Below, in pieces: positions 32,555 to 43,879 of a stretch of DNA of 64,000 nt. The position numbers and the translations under genes were made by a program. A model generated the notes under the pieces. The model did not search any database. It saw only the letters and a program-made list of their open reading frames with translations, and had not been told where the DNA came from. Position 1 is the stretch's first letter. Every line of letters begins with the position of its first letter. The DNA is taken from contig NW_020853564.1 in assembly GCF_000972845.2 (NCBI RefSeq), forward strand, positions 248,001 to 312,000, in the 5' to 3' direction. The stretch comes from Larimichthys crocea (lineage: Eukaryota > Chordata > Actinopteri > Sciaenidae).

Positions 32555-32850
32555 GAGAAGTTCAAGTATCTCATGGTTCACAAGAGAGATCTTGTTCACA
32601 AGTGAATTTCCCCAGTGTGAGATCAGTAAAGTCTATCTTATCTTATCTTATTAAAACGGAGCGTTCTTTTGGAGGTTTTCCCTGGCGTAGTCCCAGAATA
32701 CTCTGGAAAGATCATATATCTCGTTTGGTTTGGGAACGCCTTGGGATCACCCAGAAGGAGCTGGAAAACATTGTTATGTAGCGGGATATCTGGATTACTT
32801 TGGATTACCTTGGCCAGATAAGCGTTAGAAAGTGGTTGAACGGATCTGAA
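32555..32850 (+). mobile_element. RTE-like LINE C-terminal remnant, copy 2
   Basis: KFKYLMVHKRDL is followed, after an inserted (ATCTT)n-containing segment, by RSPRILWKDHISRLVWERLG and ITQKELENIV. The same two blocks are juxtaposed as in 31855-31985, so both copies share the same internal deletion. Confidence 0.68.
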
Positions 32851-34799
32851 ACTTTCTGTGTTTCTGGAACTCTTTGGGACTCCAGTTGTGGACTGCATCT
32901 TTCATGTGGACTCAGATTCGCACTGTTTGATTCCATTATAAACTCTGAAATTTATTTTGTCAAACGCTCAACAGGTGCAGAAGTCATTGAGTCTGAGTAG
33001 GAGTAAAGCAGTTAATCAACTTTCTCAGCCTTAGAAAAAAAGTAAGTAATTCTATCTCCACCAGGATTTGGAAGAGTTCCAAAGGGCTGTCTTGCTTCTT
33101 TTAGGACTGTGACGGCACAGGTAGTACTGTATTTAATTACCACTAAGCCTTATGGCTGTACAGTACAAGCAGGCCACAACCATTACCTAATACCCTGAAT
33201 GCCTTTGACAAATTTAACATATTGTTCCTAGAAAACACAGCTGACTTAAGTATTTCATCCATTACAGCTCTAACCACCATTATTAAGTTATTGTCTCCAA
33301 CAGAGAGTTTAAAAAGACTTAGTGCTTTGCCAGTGTTGTAAAAATCTTGCATACTATTACACTTACGATAAGGACACTGATGTTGAGACCAAACAGTCCA
33401 GGAACATAATGTCCATACAGATTCATACTTTGATTCTTTTTTTTTTTTAAACAAAAAAACAAATAGATAAAGATACAGCACTATATGGCTGCAGCTAACA
33501 TATATTTTAATTATTGATAATGTACAGATTAATTTCTTATTATTTTTGTCTATAAAATGTCAGAAAATTGTGAAAAATGCAATACTTGCAGATTCATTTT
33601 CTCCAATTATCAACTTACAGCTTTACAGCGCTGTAAACATTTGCAGATAAAGTCAAATTTATGTTATTAACATTTTGTTTCATATTAACATTTAGATTTG
33701 TGCCTGTTTTTCTGGATTAATGTTACCAGATTAGATCAAATAAAGTAACTATTAAATATCACCATTGATGTTATGAGTTTTAACAAAAATTATGCAGTTG
33801 ATTCCCTCATGATTACTCCTTCTAGAAAGTGTAAGAAAATGTAGGAAGCTTAATAAACATAACCAACTTCATAACTCAGACTTTTATCACACTCACACTT
33901 TCCTTAGGAGAGGTTGAAATTTAAGTTTGATAAAATTTTCATTCATACATTTAATTTTAGTCCCTAACGGAAGTCAAATGTGCGCAGCACTAAAGAACTG
34001 AATTAGACTTCATCTCAGGATAATTCTTGGCATACAGTAAACATCACATTAAGATGCACGGAGGCATTTTTGCTGCTCCATGTGGTTATTAAGCTGAGTT
34101 CATGTGAAGTTTTAGAGCAGGAATATCTGACAGTTCCCTGTCAGACCTATCTGTGACATTTAAAATATGGCCATAGACTTTAGCTTTATTGTTTTTTAAA
34201 TGAATGCTCTATGATGTATGATGTAAATAAGAGAGAACCAGGATGTCTTAATAAAATGCTAGTCTGCTGCACAGTATATGCCTGTCTCTCTTTTCCTGTC
34301 TCACCTCTAAATTTGTCTCACAGATTCACGTCTCTTTTCCAGAATTATCTTGCTATAGATACAGAGCCAAAGTATATCCCACAGCATAAATCTCTCTGAA
34401 AAGACAGGCCAGCTGTTGTTTATGCTTGGTAAGGTCAGCCAAGTAGCTGGAAAATCTAAGTATAGTAGGTTTTTTTTCTTTTCAAAAAAGGGTTATTGTC
34501 CAAATAAAAAAAAAATATATAAGTTCTCCTGGTCATTCAAATGAATATTTAAAACATGAATGAACAAGAATAAAACTTAGTTACATACTTTCACAGCTAA
34601 CAGATTTCCACTGTGGATGTCTTCTCCTTGCCCTCAGGATGTTTTCCATTGATGTCAAGAAAAGTTTTTAGGAGATGACTATAAAAATTTTGGACTATAC
34701 AAATTTGCTTTTGTGCACTAACTTTGGCCAGGTCCGCAGATGTTTCATGGGATCATATCACATTTCACATTAATTCACATTAATCTAAAGACATAAGTC
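32851..34799. other. Unassigned AT-rich sequence
   Basis: About 1.9 kb without recognisable genes or repeats. The frame at 33143-33481 (minus) has no motif. Confidence 0.5.
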
Positions 34800-35160
34800 T
34801 TATTAAAGGCTCACTAAAGGCTCACGTCCCGACCAGGGCGTTACGCTCCGCTCATACAAACCGTCTAGTTGTACCCTCGCCTTTCACAAAGCGAGGTCAC
34901 TCTAAACTCTTCTCTGTGGTTGTCCCCAAATGGTGGAATGACCTACCAACGGCTACTAGAACAGCAACATCCCTTTCTACCTTTAAAAAACTTGTAAAAA
35001 CCTTTCTGTTTCGAGAATGCTTCCCTGCCTAACAAAACTAACAAAACTAACAACTACTCTGTGCTCCTTTACACCTTTCTCAGCTTATGTCCTCCTCTGT
35101 AAGTCGCTTTGGATAAAAGCATCTGCTAAATGCAATGTAATGTAATGTAATGTAATTTTG
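34800..35160 (+). mobile_element. LINE 3' end with (ATGTA)n tail
   Basis: The frame VPKWWNDLPTATRTATSLST, followed by FKKLVKTFLFRECFPA and a stop, is the typical C-terminus of an L2/CR1-group ORF2. The tail GTAAGTCGCTTTGGATAAAA and GCATCTGCTAAATGCAATGT then leads into TAATG repeats, a familiar teleost LINE/SINE tail. It is 5'-truncated near 34800. Confidence 0.82.
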
Positions 35161-35351
35161 GACTTGGGACTGTGAAATCATGTTATCTTGACACACCATA
35201 TTGATAAAAACAGTGCAATAGAAATAAAATTAGCTGATTAATCATGCTGTACTGTCCATGAAATATGACTTGTTTGTTACTCAAGGTTCTGCTCCGCTGA
35301 AGAGACTAAAAGTAGCCACAGATGAAAACAATTCATCTCTCCAATAAGAAG

Positions 35352-36395
35352 ACTATGATGTTACTCAAATCAATGTATCAATCATGTATTCATTTTTTAA
35401 TGCCATTATCATGAGACCGCCAGGTAAGAAAGCTTGTTTTCTTGTGAAAACATAAATTTAATTAATTCAAAAAGATTCTCAAAATAATGAGATCATTTAT
35501 CAAGAGGAAACCACTTTTGTTTTTTTTAGGTAATAAGATAATTATGGAGAATTTAAAAATGATCATACCTAATACCATCCTAGAAGTCGGGGAGGATTCA
35601 TAACGATGCTGTGTTAAGACCTTTATTCAAGTACAGTCTGATGCGTGATGATCTTAAAGCAACATTATGTAATTTTCCTACCATTGAATAACAATTGATA
35701 TATTCTGAATTGAAAAAACTATTGAATAATTTGATGTTACACTGACTTGTAATCAGGTGAATGGTTTCCTTGTCATTCCCACTCTGTGACCCATGTCTGC
35801 TCTTGTACCATGTAACTCTGGGAACAATCTATCAAGAACAATCAAGACCAACTATTTCACTGATTTTGGTCAAACTGAAAAATAAAATTTTTAATGGAGA
35901 AAAAGATTCTTGTTTTCCGTCTAATCTCCTATGGCTGCTCTGCCTCAACTCTCTGTGAGTTTACAGATGAACAATACAGTAAACTGCTGCTGCTGTTAAG
36001 TTGTTGAGTAGTGTTGTTAAGTTAAGCTGTCTGGACTGTGAGCTCAGAGCACCGGGGGAGTGTTAGTGTTTGTACCACACTTCTTTTGAAAAAGAGAGGG
36101 TGACTGAACAAGAAGAGTAAATCTGGAACTTACCTTTTGTGGTTGATGAGAGCTTGGTGAAATAAAAGGGGCTGGGCTGACTGCAGTTGGACTAGTGAGG
36201 TGTCTGCACATAGGTGCGTAGTTCCCTACGAACATCAATATTTTGACTACATATGGTTTACATGAAGATACTTGTTTTGTCACAGTAGCTGTTATCTTAA
36301 GGTCATCTGGACTTTGAGGTAATTTAGATAGAAAGGTACTTCGGGTCCCAAATGGTGTTTTTTCCTGTGTCTATCTCCATTTACAAGCCAACTTC
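35352..36395. repeat. Duplicated block A (matches 41335-41527 and 41812-42607)
   Basis: 35352-36155 matches 41812-42607 and 36205-36395 matches 41335-41527. Most differences are one-base indels in homopolymers. The second copy runs into N gaps. Confidence 0.88.
36134..36203 (-). other. Possible internal exon of a minus-strand gene
   Basis: On the minus strand CAG precedes ACACCTCACTAG, and the segment ends CACAAAAG/GTAAGTTCC, a strong donor. The donor is repeated at the edge of the second N gap (about 42588). Two of three frames are open. No protein family recognised. Confidence 0.3.
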
Positions 36396-36399
36396 GTTG

Positions 36400-36990
36400 T
36401 CTCCTGTTAGTTGGCATATCCACGCCGTTATTGGTCAAAGCAAATTTGGAAGGAAGTTAGGAGAAAGATTTAAAGGAGTATGGATTTGGCCCATGTTTGC
36501 TTGAACAGATGGTTATGTCATAGGCAGGTGTGCCATCTGTTTGGAAAATAATTTTCTAAGGGTGGGTGATGGTTCCACCTGGTCGCATTCCGATCCAAGG
36601 AGTCCCTATGTGTGAGCTGTTGTGGACTTTGTTGAGAAGATCAGACCAGATCATGGTAAGAGGTTAGATGTTGGTTGTTGTACCGATTTTCAACTGGCCT
36701 GAAGCTTGTCCAACTAAGCAGAGGGATGCTTCATGAATTTGCCAGTTTGCCAAAGTTTTATGTAGAAAGGTTATAAGCAGGTGGGGGCTGCCATGTTGGA
36801 TATGCCTCAGATAATGGAAAGAGTTTCGTTGACAAAAACAGTAAATGATGATTGTAACAAATTGTGAATAGACGTGTCTTGGTGCTGTTATCACCCGCAG
36901 AGTCAAGGAATGTGTGAAAATTCCTGGGGTTTTGAAATCATATTTCTCATGTATAATATACTTATCTGTGTTCACTTTATTTTCGTTATT
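36400..36990 (+). pseudogene. Endogenous retrovirus integrase fragment, copy 1
   Basis: In broken frames this encodes the retroviral integrase zinc-binding tail and catalytic core. A GAT aspartate lies beside the TTTTCA-TGGCCTGAAGC block near 36690, a TCAGATAATGG segment near 36807 gives the second aspartate region, and a CACCCGCAGAGTCAAGG block near 36891 leads to the glutamate. At least three frameshifts separate these. Many are in homopolymers, so sequencing error is possible. It is collinear with 40553-40769. Confidence 0.7.
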
Positions 36991-37690
36991 GTAGTAGGGT
37001 ACGGTAGTGATTGGTTGTTAAAGGGGGGTGTAGTCACATGCAATTCATATGTTTGCCGGAGACGTTATATGGGTATAGAAATTGTATCGATGTTTTCAAA
37101 TGATATTGTTATTTCTGCAAGATACTGGTTTGTGTTTTCTGTTTCCCTCGAACACAACAGTGGGGGAGGACCGCCATGAGGGTGGTCGATGATTCAAGGA
37201 TCCCAAGCTGTTAAGGGATCAGAGCCATCGATAGAACAATCGCAAAAGGACAAATAACCCTGGACTCTGGCAAGGACATTGCGCGAATGTCCAGAGTGAA
37301 ACATCATCACAAACTTGGAAATCAACTAGTTTTACACAACAGGTGGGAACTGTGAGCTGATGAGTGACAAAGAAGAAACGGAATGGAACCGAAGCAGGTA
37401 TCTGATGTTAATCTGAATGTTAATCTGTACCATATGTATTTGCTTTAAGTGATTCAATATTAATGTAGTAAAATTATTGGATTGGGACGTACTATATGTG
37501 GCCGCCTGAGGCAGGGGCCGTGAAAGGAATTTTCCTGTCTAATTGATGACGATGTTTCGGAAAGATGGCTGCCAACAGGTTTTTCGCTTCACACTCATTC
37601 CAAATGCTTTTATGGTTAAGATATTCTGGAGGGTTAGCAGTGTAACCACGTATTTTGTTCTCGGCGACTCTGCGTCGTCTCGAAGGGGGG
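36991..37690 (+). other. Probable retroviral env-end/LTR segment
   Basis: Lies between integrase and the next Gag leader, where env and LTR belong. No intact env frame is seen. CTCGGCGACTCTGCGTCGTC near 37662 and a run of G near 37685 precede the leader. No second LTR copy could be aligned, so its limits are unknown. Confidence 0.35.
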
Positions 37691-38018
37691 GAACGGTTTA
37701 AATAATTGATAATTTGAGTAACTTGATTAGTGAGTAATGTGATTAAATTGATTGACTAGTTGGGTTAATTGTTGAATTAGTTGATTGATTTAATTCATTG
37801 CTTGTTTGATTGATTGTTTAATTAGTTGATTTAAATTGATTCATTGACAGTTTGATTGATTTGATTGATTGATTAGTTAGTTGATTTAAATTGATTTATT
37901 GATAGTTTGATTGATTTGATTAATTTCAATTGATTGATTTGATTGATTGATTAATTTAGTTGATTGATTAGTTGTTTAATTAGTTTACCGTACAAAAAAG
38001 TAACATAAAGCAGCTAAA
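37691..38018 (+). repeat. TTGATT-rich leader before Gag
   Basis: About 300 bp of degenerate TTGATTGATT/TTAATTGA repeats run from 37700 to 37985, just upstream of the Gag ATG at 38019. The transcript leader would be unusually low in complexity. Confidence 0.7.
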
Positions 38019-40160
38019 ATGCCAAAAAAGAATAGTAAAACGGCTAAAGGAATCACGCCCCTTGACATAGTTCAAAAGAATAACCCATTAATAAAAGAGG
38101 TCTCACGAATCTCAATAAAATGGTCCCGCCGTTGGCCAGAGATTGACCAACCCTGGCCAGCGGAAGGAACCTTTAATCCAGACGTACTTAAAAACTTACA
38201 AGTGCTTGTTTTAGCATATAAAGCAGAAGAGAAGAAAGGGAGAAAGGGAGAGAAGCGTAAAGAGAAGAGGCGCACCGAACTAGCGATGCTCCAGCTGTTT
38301 GAGAGTGAGGGACAGAAGTGGACCAAGGCTGCAAAGGAGAAAAAAGAGAAAGAGATGGTGGACCTTGCAAACATCACTAAACAAACCGAGAAGCTAATGG
38401 TAGAAGTAAATACCCGTTTACCCATACCGCCTTAGAGAAGAAACCTCCTCCTTATGACAAGAAGGTAGAGTTTCAAGAGATATATCCTCAGCTCCCAGTG
38501 ATTTCTCAGGACGGTGGTTATCAAATCATGGATGATGAGGATAGAATAATTGAAACCGGACGAGCGGATACTCTCATAAGGATGTATCCAAGCGCCAAAA
38601 GTAAAAAGACAACGTTACAACGGGAGACAAAATGTGCGTCGCGGTATAGAAAGACACAGGTTGGGGATGACACCAGATCAGAGCGACTCAGAGGGAAACT
38701 TGGGTGGTTACAGTTCTGCAGTCAGGCGGATATTAGCTAGAGCAGAGAGGAAGGGGGATAAGAAGCCAAGGAAAAAGGCCTTGGAAAAAGAAGAGGACGA
38801 TTCTAACTGGAGTGATGATGGTGATAGTGATGATGGTTGGGGGAAAAAAGGTGCCTCGGCTTCAAGAGGGTTTTATCCCCGTAGCTCTAGCACTTGTATG
38901 GAGGAAGACAGACAGAGAGCAGTAAAAGTTATTGAGGAGAGCATAGAAGAATGTATCTCAGATCTGCTTGGTACTTCTAATCTGGAGCATCAGAGAGTGT
39001 TAGGAAAGCGGTTGGATGAGCTGCAAATAAGCAAGAGAGAGCTAAAGGCGTCAGCAACCCCAAGATATGCCTTACGACCAAGGAAGGATGAGACCGAGAA
39101 AATCTGTCCAGTTGTTATTCGTGGACAAAATCTAGAATATAAACCTTGGCAGAGCTCAGACATGTCAGACATACTTGAGAAACTGCCTACTTTGCAGGAT
39201 GGAGCGCATCCTTGGATTTCAAAGTTAGAAGAAATTATGGTGGGGACTCATATAGCTGTGGGAGACATTAAAAAACTTTTGGCCAGTCTTCTTGGTATTG
39301 CTGGCATGGAGGAACTGCTGCAGAAGGCAGGCCTTAATCGGTATGTGGGTACGGCTGTGAAGGATTCCGAGTTGTTTGCGGCACATAGAGGTGTAATGTG
39401 GAGAGCATTGAGGGAAACATTTCCAACAAATGTTCACCCAGATAATATTTTCATTGAACCACTGGGTTTGGAAGAGAACCCCAGAGCATACGTTTCGAGA
39501 GCTCATCAGACCTGGAGAAATGTCACAGGGAACAATCCAGACTTAAATCAGATGGAACAGTCAATCCTGAGAGGGAAACTACAGAAGGGACTCCCTCTAC
39601 CAGTGAGGAGTAAATTAGCAGAAGTAGTTGGGTTGGGGAGCATGACTAAAGGGGTATACACAGATCATATAGCCCATCAAGTAGAACTGTTTAGGAAGAA
39701 GGAGCATGATCAGAGGGAGCAAGACCAGGAAATCCTTAGAAAACTAAACCAAATACAATTAGGAGATAACAAGAAGAAGGAAAAGAAACAGGCTGTAGTC
39801 ATACAGAGCCAGCCCCAGGTGAATCAGCCTTCACCAGTAAATCAGATTTTGCCACAAGCACCTCAGCCTGCTTCAGTAATACCTACAGCTGCATATCCAC
39901 AGCCAGTTACTGGTCAGCAACAAACCTGGAGAGGAAGAGGTCGGGGAAGTGTTGGAAGAAGCAGAGGTGGCCGCTTTAATCCATATTTCCAGCAGTCTTC
40001 TGATGTATGTTATAATTGTGGACAGCCGGGTCATTTTGCTCGTGAGTGTGACAGGGAAGGAGAGTATAACAGAGGCAAATTCAGAGGGGGCTTTCGGGGT
40101 CCAGCACGACCTCCCAGGGGACCGGTGAACCCGTACAGGGGGCCGGAACCTGGATTCTAG
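38019..40160 (+). pseudogene. Endogenous retrovirus Gag (two frame breaks)
   Basis: ATG at 38019 opens a basic matrix-like region rich in KGRKGEKRKEKRR. The frame stops at TAG 38433. The coding signal continues in another frame (about 38440-38700) and returns to the first frame near 38660. Both breaks are single-base and next to short homopolymers. The downstream part has an acidic linker ([16 protein letters not shown]), a capsid-like domain (about 39170-39720), a coiled charged stretch ([11 protein letters not shown]), a proline/glutamine linker, an RGR-rich region and one zinc knuckle [14 protein letters not shown] at about 40009-40050. Gag ends at UAG 40158-40160. One knuckle and same-frame UAG recall gamma/epsilonretroviruses. 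The GTG at 38634 is not a start. Confidence 0.85.
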
Positions 40161-40565
40161 AGGTGCCCAGATAACTCGAAAGGGGGGTGTCAGCTGGTAG
40201 CGTCAGGGCCGGAGAGTGATCCAACTATAATCGTGAAAATAAACAACCGACCATTAGAGGTAATGGCAGATTGCGGAGCTGCTTTCACCTGCATTCGGCC
40301 TGAAGATGCTATACATCTCCCCATGTCACGTCAATTGATTCGGACGATCGGGTTTGAGGGAATAAAACAGCTGGTTCCTCTCACAGAACCAATTGAGCTC
40401 CGCTATAAAAATTCAAAGATCACAATACCCGTATTGGTATCAGAACACACACCCATTGCACTTCTGGGAAGAGATGCATTGTGCAGGTTGAACTGTGTGA
40501 TAAAATGTACACCGGACGGCTGTCTGGTGGAGGTACCAAGTGAACCGGTTTTCAAGATGGCCTGA
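40161..40565 (+). pseudogene. Endogenous retrovirus protease, same frame after UAG
   Basis: Directly after the Gag UAG the frame stays open for 134 codons. It contains the aspartic protease active site as MADCGAAFTC (D-C-G in place of D-T/S-G), a flap region and the C-terminal LLGRDALCRLN motif typical of retroviral proteases. The frame ends at TGA 40563 because the sequence jumps into integrase at about 40553. Reverse transcriptase is absent, so this is a deletion or an assembly collapse. Confidence 0.8.
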
Positions 40566-40769
40566 AGCTTGTCCAACTAAGCAGAGGGATGCTCAGTCAT
40601 TTGCCAAGTTTGCCAAAGTTTTTATGTAGAAAGGTTATAAGCAGGTGGGGGCTTCCAGTTTGGATATTCTCAGATAATGGTAAAGAGTTCGTTGACAAAA
40701 CAGTAAAATTGATCTTGTAACAAATTGTGAATAAGACAGTGTCTTGGTGCTGTTTATCACCCGCAGAGT
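40553..40769 (+). pseudogene. Endogenous retrovirus integrase fragment, copy 2
   Basis: Repeats 36690-36900 with about ten small indels. Begins at TTTTCAAGATGGCCTGAAGC and ends at CACCCGCAGAG beside an N gap. The order protease-integrase without RT cannot be a working provirus. Confidence 0.75.
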
Positions 40770-40779
40770 NNNNNNNNNN
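40770..40779. other. Assembly gap, 10 N
   Basis: Ten N. A run of exactly ten usually denotes a gap of unknown size. Confidence 1.
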
Positions 40780-41078
40780 ATTTATAGCAGACTCAAGAGA
40801 CCTGTGTGTTCTGCCCTCTGTTGAGTGCAACTTTGAATAGATTTTGCTGCACTGCATTGCCACCTATTGGTTCGTGGTGTAAATAATGACCAAAGTAGTG
40901 GCAGAGCAAGCAACTGAGTTTTCTGCAGCTATTTTCTTGACATGTATTTGGAGGCCAGATGAAATTTTATATAAAGACCTCAATGATTTCTCTGTCTAGG
41001 ATTTAAAAAAAGAGACACAAATGTTGAGAGCTAATAATTTAGAGCTTGATGAGATCTCTTTTTAAACCTAAAAGGAGT
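40780..41078. other. Unassigned sequence between gap and candidate exon
   Basis: No motif recognised. Confidence 0.4.
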
Positions 41079-41345
41079 CTAAATTGAGATTTTGTTAATG
41101 CATGCTTCAGCGTAAAACTCGTCTTGTGGAAGCACAGATCTGTATCCTGATGTCTGAGAGAAGTTGAGTGTCAACTCGTTTTCGACGTTTTTGCTGATCT
41201 GAAGCGTGGACAGCCATTGCAGAACATTGTCAAATTGGCTGGTTGGCATTTTCCCCTCTTGAGAAGACTCAGTGATGGATGATCGTCGACTCTCGCCCTT
41301 CACTGTAATTTCAACAAAACACAGTTTGACTTTGTGCTGAGGTGT
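41079..41345 (-). other. Possible terminal exon of a minus-strand gene
   Basis: A minus-strand frame of about 85 codons ends at TAG (41079-41081) and begins after a CTCAG acceptor near 41342. It encodes a balanced, non-repetitive product with features such as VKLCFVEITVKGESRRSS and QFDNVLQWLSTLQIS and a C-terminus EACINKISI. Composition looks coding. Paired with the GTAAG donor near 42588 it could be the last exon of a gene crossing the gap. Family unknown. Confidence 0.35.
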
Positions 41346-41527
41346 CTGAGCATAGGTGCATAGTTCCCTACTAACATTAGTATTTTTGACTACATATGGT
41401 TTACAGGAAGATACTTGTTTTGTCACAGTAGCTGTTATCTTAAGGTCATCTGGACTTTGAGGTAATTTAGATAGAAAGGTACTTTGGGTCCCAAATGGTG
41501 TTTTTTCCTGTGTCTATCTCCATTTAC
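41335..41527. repeat. Duplicated block B, part 1 (matches 36205-36395)
   Basis: Same sequence through TGTCTATCTCCATTTACAA, after which the two copies diverge. Confidence 0.85.
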
Positions 41528-41812
41528 AAAGTTGAGGAAGAGATCAGGTCCAGAGATCAAAGGGCCATTTGTTGGGGTATCCTGTCCTGGGAGAAGAGTT
41601 TCTTCCTCTTTCTCGGGCCTGTACGACACCTAGGCCTTTTGTTGGGGCATCCCAGGAGAGGGGCTCTCTCTCATTCTCTGGCCTTTTATGACACAAGAGT
41701 TATAAACATTGTTTATTCTGAATGCATGTGCTCCTCCATGGTATATAAGAGCTTGCCCCGTATAGTTCGAGAGAGTCTTTCATCATTCGGCCAGGAGCTC
41801 TCCAAGTTATGA
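41528..41812 (+). mobile_element. LTR-like segment with TATA box
   Basis: Carries two related TTTGTTGGGG(T/C)ATCC...TTCTCGG/TCTCTGG blocks and GTATATAAGAGC at 41741-41752, a convincing TATA box. It interrupts block B exactly where block A runs into the retroviral segment. It could be the provirus U3 or an unrelated solo LTR. Confidence 0.45.
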
Positions 41813-42607
41813 TGTTACTCAATCAATGTATCAATCATGTATTCATTTTTTTAATGCCATTATCATGAGACCCCGCCAGGTAAGAAAGCTTGTTTTCTTG
41901 TGAAAACATAAATTTAATTAATTCAAAAGATTCTCAAATAATGAGATCATTTATCAAGAGGAAACCACTTTTGTTTTTTTTAGGTAATAGATAATTATGG
42001 AGAATTTAAAAATGATCATACTAATACCCATCCTAGAAGTGCGGGAGGATTCATAACGATGCTGTGTTAAGACCTTTATTCAAGTACAGTCTGATGCGTG
42101 ATGATCTTAAAGCAACATTATGTAATTTTCCTACCATGAATAACAATGATATATTCTGAATTGAAAAAACTATTGAATAATTTGATGCTACACTGACTTG
42201 TAATCAGGTGAATGGTTTTCCTTGTCATTCCCACTCTGGACCCATGCTCCTCTTGTACCATGTAACTCTGGGAACAATCTATCAAGAACAATCAAGACCA
42301 ACTTTTCACTGATTTTGGTCAAACTGAAAAATAAAATTTTTAATGGAGAAAAAGATTCTTGTTTTCCGTCTAATCTCCTATGGCTGCTCTGCCTCAACTC
42401 TCTGTGAGTTTACAGATGAACAATACAGTAAACTGCTGCTGCTGTTAAGTTGTTGAGTAGTGTTGTTAAGTTAAGCTGTCTGGACTGTGAGCTCAGAGCA
42501 CCGGGGGAGTGTTAGTGTTTGTACCACACTTCTTTTGAAAAAGAGAGGGTGACTGAACAAGAAGAGTAAATCTGGAACTTACCTTTTGTGGTTGATGAGA
42601 GCTTGGT
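41812..42607. repeat. Duplicated block B, part 2 (matches 35352-36155)
   Basis: Near-identical to block A with one-base indels, ending in the N run. Confidence 0.88.
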
Positions 42608-42722
42608 NNNNNNNNNNNNNNNNNNNNNNNNNNNNNNNNNNNNNNNNNNNNNNNNNNNNNNNNNNNNNNNNNNNNNNNNNNNNNNNNNNNNNNNNNNNNN
42701 NNNNNNNNNNNNNNNNNNNNNN
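42608..42722. other. Assembly gap, 115 N
   Basis: 115 N directly after the donor-bearing candidate exon edge. Confidence 1.
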
Positions 42723-43870
42723 GTCAGTTTTAAAATGACATTTGTTTAACTCTCCATTGTCTCATCTCATTTTTGCAAGAGTCTATAAATGTGCTTTAGC
42801 CTGTACATTTCATCGTGAATGGGAAAAAAGGGAAATAATCTGTGCCATTTCTCAGCAGTATCAGGTTGTTGTGGGCTGAAAGCTGAAAGGACATTCTTGC
42901 TGCTGCAGGGGAGAAGATCTGATCTGACTGACTATGTGAGTAGAACAGCATTTTTCTGCTCCAGACAACAGACATCTTTTTGACTTCTGGTGTAGCTGCT
43001 GTGTGTGAATCTGTAGAAAACTCAGTTATCTATAATCAAGACCTGAACTTGAGTCTTTAGTCATCAGTACTGAACATCTGGCTACAGCCTGGCCAGTGCA
43101 GTTGACTTACTGTCTTTGTCTTCAGTCATTTTTCTTTCCTTTCAGCTATGATGAACTGCTCGTGTTTCATTTGGTTTCCCTGGTAGAATTTAGAAATGGG
43201 ACCTTTCACCCCTCTGAAAAAAAAAAGAAAAAAAGGTTTAATATAAATCACCACCTGGAAAGAAATAGCCTTTTAAGCAGTCAACTGGTTGGAACATGAA
43301 TGTATCACCTATTTTCTTTTCTTATATATTATGCCTTATGGTGCACTAATTGTTCAGTGAAGAACCTGTATATTGGTATATAAACTCCTACCAATAAACA
43401 ACAGATATGTACATCATTCTAATTTAACCCCTAAATATGTAATATTTAACAACAAAGAAATGTAAAAATGACCAACTCCGTCTCTAAAGTAGCCCCAATG
43501 ACAATCGCAGTTGTGTTGCATGCTTTTAAATTGAAAGTGGTTTGAGTTTATGGATTTATTTTGGACTTCCTATCCAAAATTTGGAATGATGTTGATGCTT
43601 TAGACAGATTTGCAGGCTACCCAGGTGCTTTCCCAGGAAGTCTACCAGTGCTGTCCAGACCCACAATTCTTCTGGACGACAAGGGGCCTCAAGTGAACTT
43701 TTTGCAGACGTCCATAGAGTCTGCTTTGGGTGCAGAATTTACTAATTTAACTCAACATGATGATGGATAGGACTTGACGTCAGCCCTACAAGCTGGAAGA
43801 CATCAGTGGGAAAACCAGAAAACATTTTCTCCATAAAATATGATCCAGTTTCACCAAAATCAGTTAAATA
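42723..43870. other. Unassigned sequence
   Basis: A frame at 43561-43770 (WNDVDALDRFAGYPGAFPGS) is non-repetitive but has no known domain. Otherwise no signal. Confidence 0.4.
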
Positions 43871-43879
43871 GTTGGTGGT

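Noticed and set aside
38634..38660. Separate 508-aa Gag protein starting at 38634
   Set aside because: The apparent start is GTG, and this frame is the continuation of the Gag opened at 38019 after two small frame breaks.
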